Origin: Pseudomonadota bacterium
GTDB lineage: Bacteria; Pseudomonadota; Alphaproteobacteria; Elsterales; Elsteraceae
DNA length: 9,825 nucleotides
Reading direction: 5' to 3'
Assembly (NCBI GenBank): GCA_016195115.1
Contig: JACQAI010000707.1
Span: 1-9,825 of the forward strand
The notes below the pieces were generated by a model, which saw nothing but the letters and a program-made list of their open reading frames with translations, searched no databases and was not told the origin of the DNA. Below are positions 1 through 9,493 of the stretch, in pieces (positions within the stretch are counted from its first letter, which is position 1; the number at the start of each line of letters is the position of its first letter). The position numbers were made by a program, and so were the translations under genes.

Positions 1-1
1 C

Positions 2-493
2 AAGGCCGGCAGCTTCCCGATCGACGTCGTGCCGCACGGGCCGGCGTTCGCGGCGCTGGTCGCCGCGCTCGAATCGCCCGAGATGCGTCGGGCGGTCGAG
101 CAAAAATTCGGCGTTTCGCTGACGGGCCGGCCGACCATGGTCACGGTGCGCGGCATGGGCCGCGACCGCGACGGCAGCATCCACACCGACAGCGAGACCA
201 AGATCATCACCCTGCTGCTCTACTGCAACCAGCGTTGGGAGCACGCCGGCGGCCGGCTGCGCCTGCTGCGCAGCGCCGACGACATCGAGGACTACGTGCT
301 CGAGATCCCGCCGATCGCCGGCAACATGATCGTGTTCGAGCGCAGCGCGCGCTCGTTCCACGGCCACCTGCCGGCCAGCGAGCCGCGCCGACTGCTGCAG
401 CTCAACTGGATGGTCGACCAGAGCGCGCGCGACCGCGAGCTCGGCCGCCACCGCCGCACCGCCTGGATCAAGCGCCTCAATCCGTTCGGGTAA
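2..493 (+). CDS. 2OG-Fe(II) dioxygenase, 3' part (start outside window)
   Basis: C-terminal part of a protein of the 2-oxoglutarate/Fe(II)-dependent dioxygenase (prolyl-4-hydroxylase-like) superfamily, which couples 2-oxoglutarate decarboxylation to hydroxylation of a substrate. The frame is open from base 2, so the gene begins before the window; the GTG at 29 is only an internal candidate start. Visible family features are the metal-binding HTD triad part (codons at 182-190), a GGRLRLL strand, the distal histidine in SFHGH (codon at 359-361) and arginines a few residues later that could bind 2-oxoglutarate. The protein ends in a basic tail, AWIKRLNPFG. The substrate cannot be told from sequence; relatives of this kind modify small molecules, sugars or proteins. 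Its last 17 bp overlap the 3' end of the convergent kinase gene. Family call is good; specific function is unknown. Confidence 0.8.
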   Translation, partial: KAGSFPIDVVPHGPAFAALVAALESPEMRRAVEQKFGVSLTGRPTMVTVRGMGRDRDGSIHTDSETKIITLLLYCNQRWEHAGGRLRLLRSADDIEDYVLEIPPIAGNMIVFERSARSFHGHLPASEPRRLLQLNWMVDQSARDRELGRHRRTAWIKRLNPFG

Positions 494-2030
494 GAAGCGC
501 GGCGCGCGCGGCGGCGACCGTCTCATCGAGCTCGCCGGCGGCGTCGATCACGGTCCACTCGATCGGGCCGGTGTCGTAGTCGAGCTGCGCGCGGACGACC
601 GCGGCGGTGGCATCGGAGGCATCGCGGGTGCGTGCCGCGACGCGCGCCACCAGGCGCTCGGGCCGGACGTCGAGCCACAGGCCGCTGAACGGCACGCCCG
701 CGCGCTGCGCCAGCGCCGCGGCGGCGGCGCGCTCGTCGGCGCGCGCGTGGACGGCGTCGATCACCACCGGGTAGCCGGCCGCGAGCGCTTGGGCGGCCCG
801 CCGGCGCATCTCGTCATAAACGCGCGCCGCCTGTTCGGCGCCGTAGGCGGCGCCATCGAGCCGCGTCTCGAGCGCCACGCCCGCGAGCTGCTTGCGCGCC
901 ACATCGCTGCGCACGATGACGGCGCCGAACACCCCGCCGAGCAGCGGCGCCAAGCGCCGCGCCACCGTGGATTTGCCGGAGCCGGAGAGCCCGCCGAGCG
1001 CGACCAGGCGCGGTACGCCGACGGCCAGACACGCCTCTGCGAGCGCGAGGAACCGCGCGGCCTCGGCGTCATGATCCGGACGCGCGGTGCCCGGCGTCTC
1101 GGCGGCGCGCACCGCCTCGATCTTGGCGCGCACGAGCGCGCGCATGGCGAGCATCAGGCCGAACGCCGGCAGGCCGTCGAGCTCGTCGCACTGCTCGAGA
1201 TAGCGGTTGACCGCCAGGTTGGCCGATGCCGGCAGGCCGACGTGCAGCAGATCCATGACCAGGAAGGCGAGGTCGTAGAGCACGTCGATCACGGCCAGCG
1301 CGTCGTCGAACTCGATGGTGTCGAACAGGGTCGGCTGGCCGTCGATCAGGCAGACATTGCGCAAGTGCAGATCGCCGTGACAGTGGCGCACCCGTCCGGC
1401 GGCGGCGCGCCGGTCGAGCACGGGGGCCACGGCGCCGAGCACGGCGCGCGCCCGCGCGGCGACCCGCGCCACCGCTGTCGCCGGCAGGGTCGTCGCGGTC
1501 AGCTCGGTCAGGCTCGCGGCGAGGACGTCGCCGAGCGCGGCACCGCCGTCGGGACGCGGCGCGGCGGCACGATGAAACGCCGCGACGCGGTCGGTCAGCG
1601 CCTGGATCAGCGGCTCGGTCAGGGCGCCGCGCGCGGCCATGCGGTCGAACAGCAGGGTCTGGTCGAAGCGGCGCATCACCACGACCCAGTCGACCGCAGC
1701 GCCGTCGGTCGGCTCGATCGGCTGGTCGGCGTGGGCGCCCAGCGCCAGCCGCCCCGCGGCGTCGCGCACGATCGGGGCGACGCCGAGGTAGAGGTCGGGC
1801 GCGGTGCGCCGGTTGATCGCGACCTCGGCCGCGCAGGCGCTGCGCCGGTGGTCGAGCGACGAAAAATCGACATAGGGGAAGCGTACCGCGCGCTTCAGCT
1901 TGTAGACGCGCGCCCCGACCAGGAACAGCTCGGAGATGTGCGTGGTGACGCGCTCGACGGCGGCGCCGTGGGTCGCGGGATCGTCGAGCAGATCGATGAC
2001 CGCGCGCTGGCTCGGCGGCGACGCGCTCAC
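477..2030 (-). CDS. Two-domain APH-like kinase / P-loop AAA-type ATPase
   Basis: A 517-residue protein, normally annotated as bifunctional aminoglycoside phosphotransferase/ATP-binding protein. The N-terminal half resembles an APH/choline-kinase fold: the Brenner-type catalytic loop HGDLHLRN is at about 218-225, followed by the metal-binding stretch LFDTIEFDD near 235-243. The C-terminal half (about 340-517) is a P-loop kinase-like domain with Walker A GLSGSGKST near 347-355, then VRSD near 373-376 and VVIDAVHAR near 422-430, similar to shikimate/gluconate-kinase-like folds. The natural substrate is unknown; family members are not proven antibiotic-resistance enzymes. The start is GTG at 2028-2030: an in-frame TGA (the stop of the upstream gene) lies only 30 nt before it with no other start between, so it can hardly begin earlier. 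No clear Shine-Dalgarno is visible, suggesting dependence on translation of the upstream 113-residue gene. Confidence 0.85.
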   Translation of the reverse strand: MSASPPSQRAVIDLLDDPATHGAAVERVTTHISELFLVGARVYKLKRAVRFPYVDFSSLDHRRSACAAEVAINRRTAPDLYLGVAPIVRDAAGRLALGAHADQPIEPTDGAAVDWVVVMRRFDQTLLFDRMAARGALTEPLIQALTDRVAAFHRAAAPRPDGGAALGDVLAASLTELTATTLPATAVARVAARARAVLGAVAPVLDRRAAAGRVRHCHGDLHLRNVCLIDGQPTLFDTIEFDDALAVIDVLYDLAFLVMDLLHVGLPASANLAVNRYLEQCDELDGLPAFGLMLAMRALVRAKIEAVRAAETPGTARPDHDAEAARFLALAEACLAVGVPRLVALGGLSGSGKSTVARRLAPLLGGVFGAVIVRSDVARKQLAGVALETRLDGAAYGAEQAARVYDEMRRRAAQALAAGYPVVIDAVHARADERAAAAALAQRAGVPFSGLWLDVRPERLVARVAARTRDASDATAAVVRAQLDYDTGPIEWTVIDAAGELDETVAAARAALLTRTD

Positions 2031-2060
2031 CCGGTCGCCGACCGCCGCCGCGCCGCCCGG

Positions 2061-2402
2061 TCAGCGCGCGGCGAGCTTCTCGGCCTCGACGTCGCCCTCG
2101 ACGATCTCGGCGATGAGCGCCTTGTCGACGTCGCCGGCGGCGAAGTCGAGATGGACGCGATAGAGCAGTCCGCCTTGGATCGCCTCGGGCGGATCGACCG
2201 CGACGTCGAGCAACTTGGCATGGCCCGGCACCTTGATCTGGAGCTCATGCAATTCCTGGTCGGCCCGCAATGCCTCCAGAAGACTCTCGCGCAGCTTCTT
2301 GAAACCTTTACGGTTTTCGACGGTAAACTCGAGCGACAACGTGTTGATCGCGCGTCTGACGTCGAGATTCGGCTGCTCGGCCAGCTGATCCAACTCGTCC
2401 AT
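2061..2402 (-). CDS. Conserved-looking hypothetical protein, 113 aa
   Basis: I do not recognise this protein. It is 113 residues, charged and soluble, with no signal peptide or membrane segment. It begins with an acidic helix-like region (MDELDQLAEQPNL), has a lysine/arginine-rich central helix (RKGFKKLRESLLEALRA, about 51-67), then alternating hydrophobic patterns that suggest beta strands (ELQIKVPG, LLYRVHLDFA), and ends in an acidic helix. The ATG at 2400-2402 is supported by GGAGA at 2408-2412 with 5 nt spacing. It lies behind the lon palindrome and 30 nt ahead of the kinase/ATPase gene, in the same reading frame, so the two are probably co-transcribed. Base composition in its 5' half (about 2280-2400) is noticeably less GC-rich than the neighbours. 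A role next to the kinase or the Hsp20-Lon pair is only inferred from position. Confidence 0.7.
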   Translation of the reverse strand: MDELDQLAEQPNLDVRRAINTLSLEFTVENRKGFKKLRESLLEALRADQELHELQIKVPGHAKLLDVAVDPPEAIQGGLLYRVHLDFAAGDVDKALIAEIVEGDVEAEKLAAR

Positions 2403-2489
2403 TCACGTCTCCGACTTCAAATCCCAGCACTAACAGGCAGCGGGGGACTCCGTTCCGTCGGCGTACCTCCCACTGCGCCTCCGATCCGC

Positions 2490-2518
2490 AGTATAGCCTA
2501 GATCGTGCTACGTTTCCC
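2490..2518 (-). promoter_or_regulatory. Possible promoter for the 113-aa gene and kinase gene
   Basis: Reading leftwards, a TATACT hexamer (2490-2495) matches five of six bases of the -10 consensus and lies about 88 nt before the start codon, in one of the few AT-containing stretches of the window. The expected -35 position (2513-2518, GGGAAA) does not match TTGACA, so support is weak. It would make transcription of the downstream pair independent of lon. Confidence 0.25.
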
Positions 2519-2578
2519 TTAACTCCGCGTCATGATCGGAGAAATTTTTTCCGGCGCGCAGCGGACGCGCTCACCAAT

Positions 2579-2615
2579 TAACCCCTCCCCCACGCTTCGC
2601 GCGGGGGAGGGGTTA
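2579..2615 (-). terminator. Strong palindrome after lon, possible terminator / repeat element
   Basis: A perfect 13-bp inverted repeat (TAACCCCTCCCCC at 2579-2591 against its complement at 2603-2615), with a further CGC/GCG pairing around a TTC loop (2593-2601). It sits 6 nt beyond the lon stop codon. In the direction of lon the stem is followed by TT-AATTGG rather than a real T-run, so it is a poor classical intrinsic terminator but could still stop transcription or protect the mRNA 3' end. CCCTCCCC-N-GGGGAGGG elements of this kind occur in many copies in alphaproteobacterial genomes, so it may be a member of a dispersed repeat family. The stem is seen directly; the function is inferred. Confidence 0.65.
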
Positions 2616-2621
2616 TTCCCG

Positions 2622-5098
<2,477 letters not shown>

Positions 5099-5102
<4 letters not shown>

Positions 5103-5509
5103 CCCAGCTTACGCAAGGTCAGCAACAGGCAGCCGTTGGCGAGCTCGCGTCGGTCGAGCTCGTAGCGGCGGCCCTCAGCCAGCTGGATGCGGCGCTCGAA
5201 GCGACCATAAGGAATTTCGATGCGATGGATCGCGGCGCCGCGCGAGCGCGCAGGGACTTGGCGCTCGCCGACCACGATCAGGCTGGCGCCGTCGATCACG
5301 ACCTGGACCTGCTCGGGCTCGACGCCCGGTAGCGCCACCAGGATCTGGAGCTCGCGCTCGGTCTCGAACAGGTCGACCGGGGGCTGCCAGGCCGGCTGGC
5401 CGCCGTGCACCGATTCGAGTTGGAAGAATTGCCGATGCAGCCGCTCGGCCCGCTCGAGAACGTCGCAGGCCTCGGCCCACATCCACGCCCTGGGATGCCG
5501 TGGCGTCAT
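5099..5509 (-). CDS. Small heat-shock protein, Hsp20/alpha-crystallin family
   Basis: ATP-independent holdase chaperone of 136 residues. The alpha-crystallin domain runs from about 43 (PPVDLFETERELQILVALPG) to the end and includes the conserved late motif A-N-G-x-L (ELANGCLLLTL, about 122-132). The N-terminal arm is short (about 40 residues) and aromatic-rich. The protein stops four residues after the last beta strand (RKLG), so the usual C-terminal extension with its I-x-I/V motif, which links dimers into large oligomers, is absent. The ATG at 5507-5509 has a good Shine-Dalgarno (GGAGGG, 5516-5521) 6 nt away. Its TGA overlaps the lon start. The pairing fits a chaperone that hands substrates to a protease, but direct cooperation is an inference. 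Confidence 0.92.
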
Positions 5510-5594
5510 GTCCGTCCCTCCGTGCCCCGGTCAGAAACGCCTCACGATGAAGCGCGTCGCCTACCCGGCTGCTCGGGGGTCTCCGGCTTCCCAA

Positions 5595-5654
5595 ACTTGG
5601 CGATGCCGGCAACCCCACAAGACCAGATGGCCCCGCATCGCCGGGTTGCCAAGT
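5595..5654. repeat. Overlapping inverted repeats in hsp20 upstream region
   Basis: Two competing inverted repeats occupy the 225-bp gap between the divergent hsp20 and barrel genes: ACTTGGC (5595-5601) with GCCAAGT (5648-5654), and GGCAACCC (5608-5615) with GGGTTGCC (5643-5650). Both pairs are perfect and share bases 5648-5650, so they could not form at the same time. The right arms cover the CTTG box of the candidate promoter. They may be an operator or an RNA structure in the leader; chance is possible. The rest of the gap shows no other gene. Confidence 0.4.
5625..5653 (-). promoter_or_regulatory. Candidate heat-shock (sigma-32-like) promoter for hsp20-lon
   Basis: On the minus strand CTTG (5650-5653) is followed after 17 nt by GGCCATCT (5625-5632). 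The E. coli sigma-32 consensus is CTTGAAA, then 11-16 nt, then CCCCATNT; here the CTTG core, the spacing and the CCATCT part agree, while the AAA and the first two C positions do not. It is about 115 nt upstream of the hsp20 start. This fits known heat-shock control of hsp20 and lon genes, but such short matches occur by chance in GC-rich DNA. Confidence 0.35.
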
Positions 5655-5734
5655 CCCGCCACGCGCCACGCGCGGTGCGCGCGTATCAGCCATGCGCTAT
5701 AGCAAGAGAGCAGCAAGAGAGGCACGGCGGGGAC

Positions 5735-6496
5735 ATGCGCAAGCCGATCCTGGTGGCGCTGGTTCTGTGGGCCGGCGACGGCGGCCCGGCCGCCGCGCAG
5801 ACCGACGAGATCCAGGTCTACAACGGCGAAATCGCCACGCCCGGCGAGTTCGCCATGACCTGGCACAACAACTACGCCGCGATCGGGCGCCGCCAGGCCG
5901 ACTTCGCGGGCGGGGTGCGCCCCGACCGCGCGCTCAACGGCGTCACCGAGTTCACCTACGGGGTCGACGAGGGCTTCGAGCTCGGCGCCTACGCGCCCTT
6001 CCTCTACACCGTGACGCGCAAGGGCCAACTCCTGCTCGACGGCGTCAAGCTGCGGGCGCTCGTGGTGACGCCCCACGCCAAGGAGCGCACCTTCTTCTAT
6101 GGCTTGAATTTCGAGCTCGGCTACAGCGCCCGGCACTGGCAGACCGAGCGGGTCAACACCGAGTTCCGCCCGATCCTCGGGCTGCATCTCGGGCGCTGGG
6201 AGCTCATCCTCAACCCGATCGTCGACGTGCCGGTCGGCCGCCGCATGCAGGCCGAGCTCGCCCCCGCCGGGCGCGTCGCCTACACCCTGTCGGACGCGTG
6301 GACGATCGGCCTGGAGCACTACAGCGAACTCGGGCCCGTGCCCCACTTCGAGCCGCTCGGCCGCCAGTCGCACACCAGCTACGCGGTGGTCGACTGGGCG
6401 ATCGACCCGTATGACATCGAGCTCGGGATCGGCCATGGTTTCACCGCGGCGTCCGACGCGCTGGTCGTCAAGCTGCTCGTCACCCGCGGCTTCTGA
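5735..6496 (+). CDS. Secreted, probable outer-membrane beta-barrel protein
   Basis: Hypothetical protein of 253 residues. It starts with a Sec-type signal peptide (MRKP, hydrophobic core ILVALVLWAG, likely cleavage after PAAA at residue 21, before QTDE). The mature part shows many short alternating hydrophobic/aromatic strands (for example EFAMTWHNNYAAI, FFYGLNFELGYSA, WELILNPIVDVPVG, YDIELGIGHGF) separated by polar turns, and it ends in a phenylalanine, as outer-membrane barrels recognised by the BAM complex do. No enzyme motif is seen; it looks like the uncharacterised barrel-like proteins common in proteobacteria. The ATG at 5735 was chosen because the signal peptide begins there, with GGCGGGG just upstream; the frame stays open far upstream but that part has no protein-like character. 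The SDR gene follows after 12 nt, suggesting co-transcription. Function is unknown. Confidence 0.75.
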   Translation: MRKPILVALVLWAGDGGPAAAQTDEIQVYNGEIATPGEFAMTWHNNYAAIGRRQADFAGGVRPDRALNGVTEFTYGVDEGFELGAYAPFLYTVTRKGQLLLDGVKLRALVVTPHAKERTFFYGLNFELGYSARHWQTERVNTEFRPILGLHLGRWELILNPIVDVPVGRRMQAELAPAGRVAYTLSDAWTIGLEHYSELGPVPHFEPLGRQSHTSYAVVDWAIDPYDIELGIGHGFTAASDALVVKLLVTRGF

Positions 6497-6497
6497 G

Positions 6498-6503
6498 TGG
6501 AGG
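6498..6503 (+). promoter_or_regulatory. Ribosome binding site fixing the SDR start
   Basis: TGGAGG with 5 nt spacing to the ATG at 6509. It overlaps the GTG at 6497, which therefore cannot be the real start although it is in frame four codons earlier. Confidence 0.8.
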
Positions 6504-6508
6504 CAGCC

Positions 6509-7270
6509 ATGGATCAGGACACCTTCTCGCTGGCCGGCAAGGCCGCGATCGTGACCGGCGCGGGCAACGGCATCGGGCGCGCCATCGCCGAGGCTTTTGC
6601 CGGCGCCGGCGCGCGCGTCGCCTGCGTCGACATCGACGCCCAGAAGGCCCAGGCGATCGCCGCTGGGTGCGGCGACGGCGCGCTGGCCGCCCCCTGCGAC
6701 GTCACTTCGGAGGCCGACACGCGCGCCGCCGTCGAGCGCGCCGCGGCGGCGTTCGGCGCGCTCCACATCCTGGTCAACGGTGCGGCGACCGACGACCCGA
6801 CCGCGACCGTGGTCGATTGCACGGTCGACGACTGGGAGCGCGTGTTCGCCGTCAACGTGCGCGGCGCCTTCCTGATGAGCAAGTGGGCGATCCCGGTGAT
6901 CGCGCGCTCGGGCGGCGGCAGCGTCATCCACATCGCCTCGCAGATGGGCCGGGTCGGCGCGCCGGCGCGCGCGGTCTACTGCGCGACCAAGGGCGCGCTG
7001 ATCAATCTCGCCAAGGCGATGGCGATCGACCATGCGGCGCAGAACATCCGGGTCAACACCCTGTCGCCGGGCGCCACCGAGACGCGGCGCATGCCGCTGC
7101 GCTTCGGCACCATGGAGGCGGCGCGCGCCGCGATGGGTCCCAAACACCCGCTCGGCCGGCTCGGCCAGCCGCACGAGCTCGCCAACGCCGCGCTGTTCCT
7201 CGCCAGCGACGCCGCCAGCTTCATGACCGGCGCCGACCTGCTGGTCGACGGCGGCTATACGGCGATCTGA
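6509..7270 (+). CDS. Classical short-chain dehydrogenase/reductase (SDR), FabG-like
   Basis: NAD(P)-dependent oxidoreductase of 253 residues, the normal length for classical SDRs. The Rossmann nucleotide motif is TGAGNGIG (16-23). An aspartate closes the second strand (VACVDID, D41), which usually means preference for NAD(H) over NADP(H). NGAA (90-93) replaces the common NNAG. The catalytic tetrad is N116, S144, Y157 and K161 (YCATK). The C-terminal substrate-side segment ends in DLLVDGGYTAI, as in FabG-like enzymes. The substrate, an alcohol/ketone of some kind, cannot be read from sequence. The gene starts 12 nt after the barrel-protein stop, probably in one transcript, and is followed by the small lipoprotein gene after about 70 nt. 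Family assignment is firm; a fatty-acid synthesis role is unlikely because no fab genes are nearby. Confidence 0.95.
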   Translation: MDQDTFSLAGKAAIVTGAGNGIGRAIAEAFAGAGARVACVDIDAQKAQAIAAGCGDGALAAPCDVTSEADTRAAVERAAAAFGALHILVNGAATDDPTATVVDCTVDDWERVFAVNVRGAFLMSKWAIPVIARSGGGSVIHIASQMGRVGAPARAVYCATKGALINLAKAMAIDHAAQNIRVNTLSPGATETRRMPLRFGTMEAARAAMGPKHPLGRLGQPHELANAALFLASDAASFMTGADLLVDGGYTAI

Positions 7271-7329
7271 GGCGCGGCGTTGACGCCGGCGACCGGCGGC
7301 GCGCACAGTCGTACACCGAGCGCAAGACC

Positions 7330-7338
7330 GGGAGGAAG
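7330..7338 (+). promoter_or_regulatory. Ribosome binding site of the small lipoprotein gene
   Basis: GGGAGGAAG with its GGAGG core (7331-7335) 6 nt before the GTG at 7342. This strong site decides the start in a frame that stays open far upstream through the SDR gene. Confidence 0.75.
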
Positions 7339-7341
7339 CGC

Positions 7342-7542
7342 GTGGGATATCTCGTGCTGATCATCGGCACGCTGCTGGCCGCAGGCGGGCTCGCAGCCTG
7401 CACCGCGGCGGACCGCGAAGCGATGTTCTCCACGGACCGAGCGCCCTTGATCGGCCGTTGCGACCGGCAGCCCGGCTATCCCGACCCGAGCGTGCGACCC
7501 GGTTGCGAGAACGCCAAGGTCGGCCGCGCGGGCACTCGTTAG
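7342..7542 (+). CDS. Small lipoprotein, 66 aa
   Basis: A short gene hidden at the end of a long shadow frame of the SDR gene. With the GTG at 7342 and its strong ribosome binding site the product is 66 residues: a hydrophobic lead (MGYLVLIIGTLLAAGG) ending in a lipobox LAAC with the lipidated cysteine at 20. A 46-residue hydrophilic tail follows with two further cysteines (C40, C55) around a proline-rich GYPDPSVRPG segment, which could form a disulfide in the periplasm. Residue +2 after the cysteine is threonine, not aspartate, so in enterobacterial terms it would be sorted to the outer membrane. No family recognised. It follows the SDR gene by 71 nt and is convergent with the binding-protein gene, 30 nt away. 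No clear terminator lies between them. Confidence 0.7.
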   Translation: MGYLVLIIGTLLAAGGLAACTAADREAMFSTDRAPLIGRCDRQPGYPDPSVRPGCENAKVGRAGTR

Positions 7543-7572
7543 TCCGACGACCGCGGCGCCCCCGACGCGCGC

Positions 7573-8543
<971 letters not shown>

Positions 8544-8547
<4 letters not shown>

Positions 8548-9377
8548 TCCTGGTCCGAATTGCTGTCCCCTGGGGGCGCCAGGGTGCCGCGGTCGGCGCG
8601 CTGAAGATAGCGGCGCGGCGTCGCACCGAGGGCGCGACGGAACATCGCCGTGAAGGCGCTGGCGCTGGCATAGCCGAGCGCCTGGGCGACCGCGCCGACC
8701 GGCTGGCCGAGCGCCAGACGCGACAGCGCCTCGGCGAGCCGGACCTGCTGACGCCAGGCGGCGAAGCTCATGGCGGTCTCGCGCACGAACAGGCGGCTCA
8801 GCGTGCGCGGGCTGGCGTGGACGCGCTCGGCCCAGGCCTCGAGCGAGTCGTCGGCCTCCGGCCGCTCGAGCAGAGCGCGGCACAGCGTCAGCAGGCGACG
8901 GTCGCGCGGCATCGGAATGTTGAGCGGCACGGTCGGCGCCCGGCGCAATTCCTCGAGCAGCAAGGTCATGACCTGCCCGGCGCGGCCGTCGAGCTCGTAC
9001 TCGACCGGCTCGGCCATCGCCGCCAGGATCAGCTCGCGCAGCAGCGCAGAGACCTCGACGACCTGGCAGGCGCGCGGCTGCCATGGCGCTGCCGTCGGCT
9101 CGATATAGAGCGTGCGCATCGCCACCGCGCCGCACATGCGGATCTCGTGCTCGGTCGCTGCCGGGATCCACAGCCCGCGCAGCGGCGGCACGATCCAGCT
9201 GCCGTCGACGGTCAGCACCCGCATCGTGCCAGTGCTGGCGTAGAGCAGCTGGGCGCGCTCGTGACGGTGCGGCGCGATGACGAAGCCGTCGGCGAACTCC
9301 TTCGGCATGGCGGCGACCGGCCGTGGCACCCGCTGGTAGTCCCGAGGGTCGATGCTCCTGAGCGATGCCTGTCCCAT
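8544..9377 (-). CDS. AraC-family transcriptional regulator with cupin sensor domain
   Basis: A 277-residue regulator. The N-terminal part (about 25-95) is an AraC-type cupin with PHRHERAQLLYASTGTMRVL (36-55) and a later histidine in ATEHEIR, the usual small-ligand pocket. The C-terminal AraC/XylS DNA-binding domain has two helix-turn-helix units: about 178-210 (SLEAWAERVHASPRTLSRLF) and about 226-250 (PVGAVAQALGYASASAFTAMF), followed by the typical GATPRRY. Layout and length resemble E. coli NimR, which also lies divergent from an MFS gene; that is similarity of type, not proof of the same ligand. ATG at 9375-9377; only a weak GGATCGG precedes it. Likely targets are its own operon with the binding protein and the divergent MFS gene through the dyads in the gap. 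Confidence 0.92.
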
Positions 9378-9395
9378 GGCCGATCCGCGATAAAA

Positions 9396-9438
9396 CCTGG
9401 CCGGACAGCGTGAGCCCGCCAGGACTATGCTGTCCAGG
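9396..9438. promoter_or_regulatory. Operator-like inverted repeats between regulator and MFS gene
   Basis: In the 116-bp divergent gap, CCAGGAC (9419-9425) faces GTCCAGG (9432-9438) across 6 nt, with one mismatched position per arm. In addition GGACAGC (9403-9409) is perfectly complementary to GCTGTCC (9429-9435). The repeated half-site contains GGAC. The sites overlap the possible MFS promoter. A binding site for the adjacent AraC regulator is the natural reading, though AraC proteins often use direct repeats, so a dyad is not proof. Confidence 0.45.
9402..9431 (+). promoter_or_regulatory. Possible promoter of the MFS gene
   Basis: CGGACA (9402-9407, four of six -35 bases) and TATGCT (9426-9431, four of six -10 bases) are separated by 18 nt and lie about 60 nt before the MFS start. 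Both hexamers fall inside the inverted repeats, as expected for a regulated promoter. The match is modest. Confidence 0.3.
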
Positions 9439-9493
9439 GTGTCAGGAGCGGCGCGGCGGCCGGCAGGCGCGAGCGCCCCAAAAAGGGACCGCC

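Noticed and set aside
477..2030. Aminoglycoside resistance gene
   Set aside because: The APH-like domain is fused to a P-loop domain and belongs to a widespread chromosomal family with unknown substrate; there is no support for resistance.
747..2501. 584-codon open frame on the + strand opposite the kinase/ATPase gene
   Set aside because: Antisense shadow with R/H/G/E-rich composition; it also runs through the intergenic region and has no recognisable domain.
5405..5734. Upstream extension of the barrel-protein frame
   Set aside because: It overlaps hsp20 in antisense and would bury the signal peptide; the ATG at 5735 starts it properly.
5510..5734. CIRCE-type HrcA operator upstream of hsp20
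   Set aside because: No TTAGCACTC-N9-GAGTGCTAA-like sequence is present; the inverted repeats there have different arms and long spacers.
5561..7306. 581-codon open frame on the - strand
   Set aside because: It covers the barrel-protein and SDR genes in antisense; the SDR motifs on the + strand are unambiguous.
7280..7308. Promoter for the small lipoprotein gene starting from TTGACG at 7280
   Set aside because: No acceptable -10 hexamer lies at a usual distance; co-transcription with the SDR gene is more likely.
8548..9171. Longer N-terminus for the binding protein by reading on upstream in frame
   Set aside because: The added part is an off-frame translation of the AraC gene and would bury the signal peptide; the ATG at 8547 is the sensible start.
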